Positions 26,960 to 34,869 of a DNA stretch of 64,000 bases are shown here, in pieces. Source of the DNA: Luteipulveratus halotolerans. Lineage in GTDB: Bacteria; Actinomycetota; Actinomycetes; Actinomycetales; Dermatophilaceae. Position 1 is the stretch's first letter. Every line of letters begins with the position of its first letter. The position numbers and the translations under genes were made by a program. The notes under the pieces are model-generated. The model was not told the DNA's origin, ran no database searches, and was given only the letters and a program-made list of their open reading frames with translations. The stretch is taken from NCBI RefSeq assembly GCF_001247745.1, contig NZ_LAIR01000002.1:2294001-2358000 (forward strand), given 5' to 3'.

Positions 26960-26978
26960 TTAGGTTAAGTTACCCTTA
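26960..26978. promoter_or_regulatory. DtxR/IdeR-type iron box
   Basis: TTAGGTTAAGTTACCCTTA matches 14 of 19 positions of the consensus TTAGGTTAGGCTAACCTAA, with the left half (TTAGGTTA) perfect. It lies between the divergent PPTase and A-carrier-acyltransferase genes, six bases before the GTG of the latter. Repression by DtxR/IdeR-Fe(II) when iron is sufficient is inferred. Confidence 0.75.
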
Positions 26979-26983
26979 CCGCC

Positions 26984-29584
26984 GTGCTGTCCAGCGTCGC
27001 CCCCCAACGCGAGCGAGCGCGTCCGGTCTGGCCGCTCGCGGCTCAGCCCTCCCCCGACACCGTGGCGCTCGTCCAGGGCGACCGGAGCCTGAGCCACGCC
27101 GAGCTGCACGCCGAGGTCGTCGCGCTCGCCGAGCGCCTGCCCTCCGCGCAGGCCGGCCGTCTCCTCGCGCACGTGCCGTTGCGCCCCGACCTCACCTCGG
27201 TGATCTCCTACCTCGCGGTGCTGTACGCCGGCCACGTGGCCCTCGTGACGACCTGCGACCCACATCGCACGACCCGCATCCTGGAGCGCTACGCGCCGGA
27301 TGTGGTGACGACGGGTGACCCTGCTGCACCGTTCGACGTGGCCGACGAACCTCCTCGCCACCTGCTGCACCCCGACCTCGCGGTGCTGCTGAGCACCTCC
27401 GGTACGACCGGCTCGGCCAAGCTGGTGCGGTTGTCGCACGCCGCGATCGACGCCAACGCCGAGGCGATCGCGACGGCCCTGGGTCTGCGGGCCGACGACC
27501 GGGGGGTCACCTCGCTGCCGCTGCACTACTGCTACGGCTTGTCCGTCCTGCACGCTCACCTGCGCGCTGGCGGCGGCGTGGTCCTGCGCGACGGGTCCGT
27601 GACCGATCCGGGCTTCTGGGGCGACCTCGCCGAGCACGGCGTCACGACGCTCGCCGCCGTCCCCCACACCCTTGACCTCCTCGACCGCAGCCACGGTCTC
27701 CAGCACGCCCCGACGTCGCTGCGACTGATCACACAGGCCGGGGGCCGACTCGCACCCGAGCGCGTCGAGCAGGTCGCCGAGATCGGGCGTCGACGCGCTT
27801 TCGGGCTCGCCGTGATGTACGGCCAGACCGAGGTCACGGCCCGCATCAGCGTGCTCCCGGCCGCGGAGGCCGTGAGCAGCCCCGACTCGGTCGGCTACCC
27901 GGTGCCCGGGCTGCAGGTGCGGCTCGATCGCAGCGTGCCTGAGTCCGACGGCGCGTCCGGCGAGCTGATCGTGTCCGGCGACAGCGTGATGCTGGGCTAC
28001 GCCGAGCATGCCGACGACCTCGCGCTCGGACCGTCGTGCACCGAGCACGCGACCGGCGACCTCGCCACCATCGACGGTGACGGCCGACTGCGCATCGTCG
28101 GACGACGGTCCGGGTTCGCCAAGGTCATGGGACTGCGCATCGACGTCGCTGCCGTCGAGAACGCTGTCGCAGCAACGGGACTCGAGGTCTGCGTGACCGC
28201 CGACGACGACGGGCTGCGAGTCGCGGTCGAGCCGGCGGCCCTCCCCGATGTCGGCCGCGCCGCGCGGGTGCGTGCGCTCGTCGCCGACCTCACCGGCCTC
28301 GGCCCCGCCGCCGTCAACGTCGCCGAGGTGCCGCTGGCCCGCCTCGACAACGGCAAGCTCGACCGGCAGGGCTGCGACGCCCTGGCGCGCGGCCTCAGCT
28401 TCGAGCGGTGCGACGAGCGCCGGCGTCGCGTCGACGGCGCCAGCACGAGCACGGCGGTCGCGAAGATCGTCGGCGACGTGCTCGGCCGCGAGGACGTCAG
28501 CCTCGAGCACTCCTTCGCCGAGCAGGGCGGCGACTCGCTCAGCCACGTCCAGGCGGCGACGCGGTTGGAGACCCTCCTCGGCCCGCTGCCCGACGACTGG
28601 CACCACCGTCCCCTGGGCTCGCTCAGCCGCGCGGGCGCGACGACGCCGGCCACCCGGCGTACGGTCGAGACGACCGTGCTCCTGCGGGCCATCGCGGCGT
28701 TCATCATCTGCGGCACGCACGCCGGCCTGTTCTGGGTCGTGGGTGGAGCGCACACACTCCTCGTCGTCGCCGGCTACAACGCCGCCCGCTTCGGCTTCGC
28801 CTCGCCGCACCGCGGCGAGCGTGCCCGGCGTACGGCCAGGCTCCTGATCGGCCTGCTCGTGCCGGCCGCGGTGGTCGCGCTCGTCGGACTGATCACGACG
28901 GGTCGCTACGGCTGGGCCAACGTCGGCGCCGTCAACTGGATCGCCGGCGACGTCACCTACGGCTCACGCAACGAGCTGTGGTTCGTCGACGCGCTCGCCG
29001 CGTGCTTCGTCGCCATGGTCCTGGTCCTGAGCCTGCGACCTGTCGCGCGCCTGCACCTGCGCGACCCGTGGGCGGTGTACGCCGCGCTCCTGGTGCTCGC
29101 GCTGGTGCCGCGCTTCGTGATCCTCGCCGTCGCGGACGGCACCATCCGCGGACTCGCACCGACCGTGTTCTGGCTGTTCGCCGCCGGCGCAGCGCTGGCC
29201 GCCGCAGCGTCCACCCGCCGCCGTGCCATCACCGTGACGCTCACCGGTCTCGGCGTGGCGACGTTCTTCGACGACCCGATCCGCAACGCCACGGTCTTCG
29301 TCGGGGTGTGCGTGCTCGCCTACGTCCCGTCCGTGCGCCTGCATCCCCTGGTCGCCCGCGCGGCCGCGACGCTCGCAGCCGCCTCGCTGTACATCTACCT
29401 GACCCAGTTCCAGGTCTTCCCGTTCGGGCCCGGCCCGGTCGGGCGGGTAGCGCTCGCCCTGCTCGTCGGCGTCCTCGTCTGGAAGGTCGCCGACCGGCCG
29501 GTCCGGCGCCTGCAGAACCTCGTCCCCCTCCGGCGTACGCCATCCGCGCCGGCTCACCATCCCCTCGTTGCAAAGGACTCCTGA
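26984..29584 (+). CDS. Adenylation - carrier - membrane acyltransferase-3 fusion protein
   Basis: An 866-residue three-part protein. Residues 1-470: an acyl/aminoacyl adenylation domain with LLSTSGTTGSAK (from residue 135), VMYGQTEVTAR, TGDLATIDGDGRLRIVGR and the catalytic Lys458 in NGKLDRQ. Residues 485-555: a carrier domain with phosphopantetheine Ser518 in QGGDSLSH. Residues 560-860: about ten membrane helices of acyltransferase-3 type, with the R-x10-H motif (Arg568, His579) and family-like SLYIYLTQF and VADRPVRRL. Predicted action: activate an acid or amino acid, hold it on the carrier and pass it across or at the membrane to an acceptor. The iron box and the FbpABC genes downstream tie it to iron uptake. 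GTG 26984, probably leaderless. Confidence 0.88.
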   Translation: MLSSVAPQRERARPVWPLAAQPSPDTVALVQGDRSLSHAELHAEVVALAERLPSAQAGRLLAHVPLRPDLTSVISYLAVLYAGHVALVTTCDPHRTTRILERYAPDVVTTGDPAAPFDVADEPPRHLLHPDLAVLLSTSGTTGSAKLVRLSHAAIDANAEAIATALGLRADDRGVTSLPLHYCYGLSVLHAHLRAGGGVVLRDGSVTDPGFWGDLAEHGVTTLAAVPHTLDLLDRSHGLQHAPTSLRLITQAGGRLAPERVEQVAEIGRRRAFGLAVMYGQTEVTARISVLPAAEAVSSPDSVGYPVPGLQVRLDRSVPESDGASGELIVSGDSVMLGYAEHADDLALGPSCTEHATGDLATIDGDGRLRIVGRRSGFAKVMGLRIDVAAVENAVAATGLEVCVTADDDGLRVAVEPAALPDVGRAARVRALVADLTGLGPAAVNVAEVPLARLDNGKLDRQGCDALARGLSFERCDERRRRVDGASTSTAVAKIVGDVLGREDVSLEHSFAEQGGDSLSHVQAATRLETLLGPLPDDWHHRPLGSLSRAGATTPATRRTVETTVLLRAIAAFIICGTHAGLFWVVGGAHTLLVVAGYNAARFGFASPHRGERARRTARLLIGLLVPAAVVALVGLITTGRYGWANVGAVNWIAGDVTYGSRNELWFVDALAACFVAMVLVLSLRPVARLHLRDPWAVYAALLVLALVPRFVILAVADGTIRGLAPTVFWLFAAGAALAAAASTRRRAITVTLTGLGVATFFDDPIRNATVFVGVCVLAYVPSVRLHPLVARAAATLAAASLYIYLTQFQVFPFGPGPVGRVALALLVGVLVWKVADRPVRRLQNLVPLRRTPSAPAHHPLVAKDS

Positions 29585-29586
29585 CC

Positions 29587-30612
29587 GTGCGTCGACGCAC
29601 CGTGATCTCCGCGCTCCTGGCGCTCACCGCCTCCACCACCCTCGCTGCCTGCGGGGGCGGCGACGAGGAGTACAAGGCCGACCCGGCCTCGCTGCAGATC
29701 TACTCCGCGCAGCACCACGAGATCACCGACGCGTGGGCCAGGGCGTTCACCGCCAAGACCGGCATCAAGACCCAGGTGCGCTCGGGCAAGGACTCCTCGA
29801 TGGGGCACCAGATCGTCGAAGAGGGAGCCAGCTCGCCTGCCGACGTGTTCCTCACCGAGAACAGCCCCGCCATGACCGTCGTCGAGCGGGCCAGGCTGCT
29901 CGCCCCCGTCGACGCGACGACCCGCGCGCAGGTACCTGCTGCAATGACGCCCTCGAGCAACGCGTGGCTGGCCATCGCGGCCCGCTCGACCGTGATGGTC
30001 TACAACCCTGACAAGCTCCCGGCCGACCAGCTGCCGACGTCCCTGATGGACCTGGCCGAGCCGGAGTGGAAGGACAAGTGGGGTGCGGCCCCGGGCGGCG
30101 CCGACTTCCAGGCGATCGTGGCGGGCATGCTCGCGCAGAAGGGCGAGGCAGCGACCGCGTCATGGCTGAAGGGCCTCAAGGACGGGTCGAAGACCTACCA
30201 GAACAACATCGCCACCATGAAGGCCGTCAACGCGGGCGAGGTCCCGGCCGGGATCATCTACCACTACTACTGGTACCGCGACCAGGCCGGCAACAAGGAC
30301 GGCACCCAGAACACCAGGCTGCACTACTTCAAGAACCAGGACCCGGGCGCGTTCGTGAGCCTTTCCGCCGGTGGCGTGCTCAAGAGCTCCAAGAAGCCCC
30401 AGCAGGCTCAGGCGTTCCTGAAGTTCGTCACGAGCCCGGAGGGTCAGAAGATCCTGGCCGACAGCAAGTCGATGGAGTACGCCGTCGGCAACGGCGTCGC
30501 GTCCGACGCGGCTCTGCCGCCGCTCGCCTCACTGCAGGCTCCGCCGGTCGACCCGTTCACCCTCAACTCCGACCAGGTCACACGGCTGATGACGGATGCC
30601 GGCATCCTCTAA
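29587..30612 (+). CDS. fbpA: Fe(III) ABC transporter, substrate-binding lipoprotein (FbpA-like)
   Basis: A 341-residue extracytoplasmic binding protein. The signal peptide ends in the lipobox STTLAAC, so the mature protein is a lipoprotein. It belongs to the FbpA/AfuA/IdiA group of ferric-ion binders: LQIYSAQHHEITDAWARAF, SPADVFLTEN, and the Tyr-rich iron site IIYHYYWYRDQ. GTG 29587 has AAGGA about ten bases upstream; the longer frame overlaps the previous gene. It immediately follows the A-carrier-acyltransferase gene, and its end overlaps the permease gene by 17 bases. Confidence 0.92.
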   Translation: MRRRTVISALLALTASTTLAACGGGDEEYKADPASLQIYSAQHHEITDAWARAFTAKTGIKTQVRSGKDSSMGHQIVEEGASSPADVFLTENSPAMTVVERARLLAPVDATTRAQVPAAMTPSSNAWLAIAARSTVMVYNPDKLPADQLPTSLMDLAEPEWKDKWGAAPGGADFQAIVAGMLAQKGEAATASWLKGLKDGSKTYQNNIATMKAVNAGEVPAGIIYHYYWYRDQAGNKDGTQNTRLHYFKNQDPGAFVSLSAGGVLKSSKKPQQAQAFLKFVTSPEGQKILADSKSMEYAVGNGVASDAALPPLASLQAPPVDPFTLNSDQVTRLMTDAGIL

Positions 30613-32119
30613 GAACCCCGCAGCGCTGCTCGCCGCGACACTCGTCGCGGTGCTGACGGTGCTGCCGCTGGTCGTCGTCACGAGCAAAGGACTCTCACTC
30701 GGCTGGGACCAGGCGAGTGAGTTCCTGCTGCGCCCGCGGATCGCCGAGCTGCTGCGGCACACCGGCGCGCTGATGGCGCTCACGCTGCCCGCCACGCTCG
30801 TCATCGGCGTCGGCGCCGCGTGGCTGGTCGAACGCACCTCCCTCCCGTACGCCGGCGTGTGGCGCATGCTGCTCCTCGCACCACTCGCGGTCCCGGCGTT
30901 CGTCAGCAGCTACGCGTGGATCTCCTGGCAGCCGGGGCTCTCCGGGCTCGGTGGCGCTGTGCTGGTGACCACGCTGGCGTACTACCCGTTCGTCTACCTG
31001 CCGGTCGCGGCGATGCTGCGCCGACTCGACGGCGCCGACGAGGACGTCGCCCGCTCCCTGGGTCTCACGCCGACGCGGGCCGCGCTGCGTACGGTCCTGC
31101 CCCGGCTGCGGCCCGCGATCTGCGGCGGCGGCCTGCTCGTGGCGCTGCACCTGCTCGCCGAGTACGGCGTGCTGGAGATGATGCGCTACCAGACGTTCAC
31201 GACCGCGATCCTGCAGCAGTACGCCGTCGGGTTCAGTGACGCCGCGGGCAGCCTGCTCGCACTCGTCCTGCTCGTCCTGTGCGTCGGCGTCCTGGGGCTG
31301 GAGGTCGGCGCGCGCGGTCGTACTCGGGTGGCACGCATCGGGTCCGGCGCCCAGGGCGAGCCCCCGCGTGCCCGGCTCGGTCGCTGGACGGTGCCGTCGC
31401 TGCTCGGCCTGACGGCACTGGTCGCCCTGGCGCTGGCGGTGCCGCTGGTCATGGTCGTGCGCTGGCTCGCGGTCGGTGTTCAGGACTCGGCCATCGATGT
31501 CGGCCACCTGCTCACCGTCACCGCGAGCACGATCGGCCTCGCCGTCGCCGGTGGCCTCGGCGCGTTGCTGGCCGCGCTGCCCGGCGCGTGGCTGCTGAGC
31601 CGGCACCGCACGGCGACGTCGATCGTCCTCGAACGCGCGACGTTCGTCGCGAGCTCGCTGCCCGGTGTGGTGGTCGGACTCGCGCTGGTGACGCTGACGG
31701 TGTCGTGGTTCCGGCCGGCGTACCAGACCATCGGGGTGCTGCTGCTCGCCTACGTCATCCTGTTCGTGCCGCGCGCGATGGTCTCGCTGCGCGCCGGACT
31801 TGCGACGGCGCCACCCGAGCTGTCCGAGGCAGCGCGCTCCCTGCGGCTCGGCGGTCCAGCGACGTTCGCGCGGGTCGTCCTGCCGCTCGCGCTGCCGTCG
31901 TTCCTCACCGGTTTCGTCCTCGTGGCACTCGCCGTGTCGACCGAGCTGACCGCCACCCTGCTGCTCGCGCCCACCGGCACCGACACGCTCGCGCTCGCGT
32001 TCTGGGCGTCCAGCGACGAGCTGGACTACGTCGGCGCCGCGCCGTACGCCGCGCTGATGATCGCGTTGTGCGTGCCCCTCACCCTGCTGCTCCGTCGTCA
32101 GATCGTGGAGGAACGATGA
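30596..32119 (+). CDS. fbpB: Fe(III) ABC transporter, permease (FbpB-like)
   Basis: A 507-residue permease with two fused BPD_transp_1 domains and about 12 membrane helices, as in FbpB/AfuB. The EAA-type loops that contact the ATPase are DEDVARSLGLTPTRAALRTV in the first half and LSEAARSLRLGGPATFARVV in the second. ATG 30596 overlaps the end of the binding-protein gene by 17 bases; its stop overlaps the ATPase gene by four. It is the membrane channel for the iron delivered by the lipoprotein. Confidence 0.93.
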   Translation: MPASSKNPAALLAATLVAVLTVLPLVVVTSKGLSLGWDQASEFLLRPRIAELLRHTGALMALTLPATLVIGVGAAWLVERTSLPYAGVWRMLLLAPLAVPAFVSSYAWISWQPGLSGLGGAVLVTTLAYYPFVYLPVAAMLRRLDGADEDVARSLGLTPTRAALRTVLPRLRPAICGGGLLVALHLLAEYGVLEMMRYQTFTTAILQQYAVGFSDAAGSLLALVLLVLCVGVLGLEVGARGRTRVARIGSGAQGEPPRARLGRWTVPSLLGLTALVALALAVPLVMVVRWLAVGVQDSAIDVGHLLTVTASTIGLAVAGGLGALLAALPGAWLLSRHRTATSIVLERATFVASSLPGVVVGLALVTLTVSWFRPAYQTIGVLLLAYVILFVPRAMVSLRAGLATAPPELSEAARSLRLGGPATFARVVLPLALPSFLTGFVLVALAVSTELTATLLLAPTGTDTLALAFWASSDELDYVGAAPYAALMIALCVPLTLLLRRQIVEER

Positions 32120-33189
32120 GTCCCGTCCGAAGCCCCGGCGCCGTCGAGGTGCACGGCATCACTGCGTCGTACGCCGACACCCGCGTGCTCACCGACGTCG
32201 ACCTGGTGGTCCCCGCCGGCACGACGACCGCCGTCCTCGGCGGTTCGGGCAGCGGCAAGACCACGCTGCTGCGCGTGGTCGCCGGCTTCCTGCGACCCGA
32301 CTCCGGTGAGGTGCGCATCGGCGACGCGACGGTCGTCGGCCCCGGCACCTGGGTGGCCCCCGAGAAGCGGGGCATCGGCTACGTCCGCCAGGACGGCGGA
32401 CTGTTCCCGCACCTGGACGTCGCGGGCAACATCGCGTTCGGGCTGCCGTTCCCGCGTCGCCGCCACCGGGGCCGGGTGCTCGAGCTGCTCGACCTCGTCG
32501 GGCTGGACGCCTCACTGGCGGACCGCACTCCTGACCAGCTGTCGGGTGGTCAGCAGCAGCGGGTCGCCCTGGCCCGCGCGCTCGCCCTCGAACCCGACGT
32601 CGTCCTGCTCGACGAGCCGTTCTCGGCGCTCGACACCGCCCTGCGCGAGTCGACCCGCGAGGCGACCGGTCGGGCGCTGCGGGAGGCCGGCGCGACAGCC
32701 GTCCTGGTGACGCACGACCAGGAGGAGGCGCTGTCGTTCGCCGACGAGGTCGCGATCCTGCGTGAGGGCCGGTTCAGCCAGGTCGCGCCACCACGGGAGG
32801 TCTACGGCGCACCGGTCGACGCCCACGTCGCCGGCTTCCTCGGCGACGCCGTACTGCTGCCGGGCGACGCCGACGCAGCAACGGTGCACTGTGCGCTCGG
32901 GACCATCGCGGTCGAGGGCGCGCACCCGACCGGCGCCGTCCAGGTCATGCTCCGCCCCGAGCAGATCATCGTCGTCCCCGCGGCCGACAGCACGCTGCTC
33001 GCCAAGGTCGCCTCCACCACCTACTACGGGCACGACGCGATGCTCGACCTGCTCGTCACCGGTGACGACACGGCGTACGGCTCGGTCGAGGTCCGGTCAC
33101 GGGTCGTCGGCACGTCCGTGCCGAACGCGGGCGATGTCGTCGGGCTGCGCGTGACCGGAGGGGCGCGCGCCTTCGCGCTGACGTCCTGA
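32116..33189 (+). CDS. fbpC: Fe(III) ABC transporter, ATPase (FbpC-like)
   Basis: A 357-residue ATPase. Walker A is LGGSGSGKTTLL, the signature LSGGQQQRVALARAL, Walker B VVLLDEPFSALD, and the switch His lies in VLVTHDQEEALSFAD. The C-terminal TOBE-like domain (from about residue 240; VQVMLRPEQIIVVP) is typical of CUT1/Fbp ATPases. ATG 32116 overlaps the permease stop. The 66-bp repeat copy B begins nine bases after its stop. Confidence 0.94.
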   Translation: MSPVRSPGAVEVHGITASYADTRVLTDVDLVVPAGTTTAVLGGSGSGKTTLLRVVAGFLRPDSGEVRIGDATVVGPGTWVAPEKRGIGYVRQDGGLFPHLDVAGNIAFGLPFPRRRHRGRVLELLDLVGLDASLADRTPDQLSGGQQQRVALARALALEPDVVLLDEPFSALDTALRESTREATGRALREAGATAVLVTHDQEEALSFADEVAILREGRFSQVAPPREVYGAPVDAHVAGFLGDAVLLPGDADAATVHCALGTIAVEGAHPTGAVQVMLRPEQIIVVPAADSTLLAKVASTTYYGHDAMLDLLVTGDDTAYGSVEVRSRVVGTSVPNAGDVVGLRVTGGARAFALTS

Positions 33190-33197
33190 CCACCCGA

Positions 33198-33263
33198 CCC
33201 ACCGGCAAGAGCTGGCGCGCAGCACACCCATACGTGTGCACCTGACCAGCTTGTGCCCGTGGG
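33198..33263. repeat. 66-bp imperfect palindrome, copy B (probable bidirectional terminator)
   Basis: CCCACCGGCA to CCGTGGG with inner hairpin GCACA ... TGTGC, 79% identical by hand count to copy A at 26270-26335 and in the same orientation. It fills the convergent space between the ABC ATPase and the aldehyde dehydrogenase, ending at the latter's stop. Confidence 0.75.
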
Positions 33264-34760
33264 TCAGAGGGCGATGCCGATGTACTTCACCTCGAGGAAC
33301 TCATCGATGCCGACGTTGCCGCCCTCACGGCCCAGCCCCGACTCCTTGATGCCGCCGAAGGGCGCAGCCGGGTTGGACACGACGCCCTGGTTGAGCCCGA
33401 CCATGCCCGACTCGATCGCCTCGGCCACCCGCAGCGCACGTCGCAGGTCGTTGGTGAAGACGTACGACACCAGCCCGTACGGCGTGTCGTTGGCTGCCGC
33501 GACGACCTCCTCCTCGGACGTGAACGGCGTCAGCGGCGCGACCGGCCCGAAGATCTCCTCCGACACCATCCGCGCGTCACGAGGTACGCCGGTCAGCACG
33601 GTCGGGTTGAAGAAGTAGCCGTCGCCTGCGGGCGCGTCTCCCCCGGTCAGGACGGTGGCCCCGCGCGACGTCGCGTCGTCGAGCAGGTCGATGACCTTCT
33701 GCCGGCCGGCGTCGTCGATGAGCGGGCCGACCTGCGTACCGTCATCGGTGCCGCGACCCACCTTGAGCTCGCTCATCGCCTGTGACATGCGCTTGCCGAA
33801 CTCGTCAATCACGTTGGCGTGCACGAGGATTCGGTTCGCCGCTGTGCAGGCCTCGCCCATGTTGCGCATCTTGGCGGCCATCGCACCCTTGACCGCCTCG
33901 TCGAGGTCGGCGTCCTCGAACACGATGAACGGGGCGTTGCCGCCGAGCTCCATCGACGTTCGCAGCACCTTGTCGGCGCACTGCTCCAGCAGCACCTTGC
34001 CGACCTTGGTGGAGCCGGTGAACGACAGCTTGCGGGCCTGCCCTGACCTGATGAGCGGCTCCATCACCTCGCCGGCCTTCATGCACGTGACGATGTTGAC
34101 GACGCCGTCAGGCAGACCCGCCTCGGCCAGGATCGCGCCGAGCGCGAGCATCGACAGCGGTGTCTGGTGCGCAGGCTTGATCACGCTCGTGCAGCCGGCG
34201 GCGATCGCCGGGCCGATCTTGCGCGTACCCATCGCCATCGGGAAGTTCCACGGCGTGATGAGCAGGCACGGGCCGACCGGCTGCTTGGAGATCAGGAAGC
34301 GCGCTCCCCCAGCCGGCGCGGTCTGGTAGCCGCCGTCGATGCGCAGCGCCTCCGAGGCGAAGTGCCGGAAGAACTCCGACGCGTAGACGATCTCGCCCTT
34401 GGCCTCGGCGAGCGGCTTGCCCATCTCGAGCGTCATGAGCAGCGCGAGGTCGTCGATGCGCTCGTGCAGCAGGTCGTACGCCTTCATCAGGATGTCGTAG
34501 CGCTCGCGCGGTGTCGTGGCGGCGAACGACGCCTGGGCCGCGACTGCTGCGTCGAGGGCCTTGCGGCCGTCCTCGGGCGAGGCGTCCGCGACCTCTGCGA
34601 GGACCGCACCCGTCGACGGGTCGACCACCTCGAAGGTCTCACCTCCCTGGGCCGAGACCCACGACCCGCCGATCAGCAGGTCCTTGTGCACACCGTCGAC
34701 CACGCGAGTCTCGTTGGCGTTCAGGGCAGTTGGCGCGGTCGTCGTGGTGTCGGCGCTCAT
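33264..34760 (-). CDS. NAD(P)-dependent aldehyde dehydrogenase (succinate/aspartate-semialdehyde type)
   Basis: A 498-residue aldehyde dehydrogenase close to GabD. Visible are the NAD-binding LLITPWNFPMAMGTRKIGPA, the FTGSTKVGK turn, the general base Glu in SMELGGNAPF and the nucleophile Cys in GEACTAANRILV. ATG 34760 has GGGAG upstream on the minus strand. It is divergent from a class III aminotransferase across site 2 of the palindrome. Two readings fit: succinate-semialdehyde dehydrogenase of GABA breakdown, or the DoeC step (aspartate semialdehyde to aspartate) of ectoine breakdown. Confidence 0.92.
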   Translation of the reverse strand: MSADTTTTAPTALNANETRVVDGVHKDLLIGGSWVSAQGGETFEVVDPSTGAVLAEVADASPEDGRKALDAAVAAQASFAATTPRERYDILMKAYDLLHERIDDLALLMTLEMGKPLAEAKGEIVYASEFFRHFASEALRIDGGYQTAPAGGARFLISKQPVGPCLLITPWNFPMAMGTRKIGPAIAAGCTSVIKPAHQTPLSMLALGAILAEAGLPDGVVNIVTCMKAGEVMEPLIRSGQARKLSFTGSTKVGKVLLEQCADKVLRTSMELGGNAPFIVFEDADLDEAVKGAMAAKMRNMGEACTAANRILVHANVIDEFGKRMSQAMSELKVGRGTDDGTQVGPLIDDAGRQKVIDLLDDATSRGATVLTGGDAPAGDGYFFNPTVLTGVPRDARMVSEEIFGPVAPLTPFTSEEEVVAAANDTPYGLVSYVFTNDLRRALRVAEAIESGMVGLNQGVVSNPAAPFGGIKESGLGREGGNVGIDEFLEVKYIGIAL

Positions 34761-34800
34761 GAGGCTCCCTCGTGTCGGTCGCGGATCCGTGCAATAGTCT

Positions 34801-34814
34801 GATTGTCGACAATC
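34801..34814. promoter_or_regulatory. GntR-type operator, site 2
   Basis: GATTGTCGACAATC, a perfect 14-bp palindrome in the 109-base space between the divergent aldehyde dehydrogenase and aminotransferase genes. Same motif as sites 1 and 3. Confidence 0.8.
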
Positions 34815-34869
34815 TATCGGCGTGAGGCAACCCATCGAGCCCACGCGTCCGCGTACCGAAGGAGGAACC

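Noticed and set aside
26984..29584. Reading of the fusion gene as a normal siderophore NRPS module
   Set aside because: No condensation or thioesterase domain is present; the C-terminal third is a membrane acyltransferase-3 domain.
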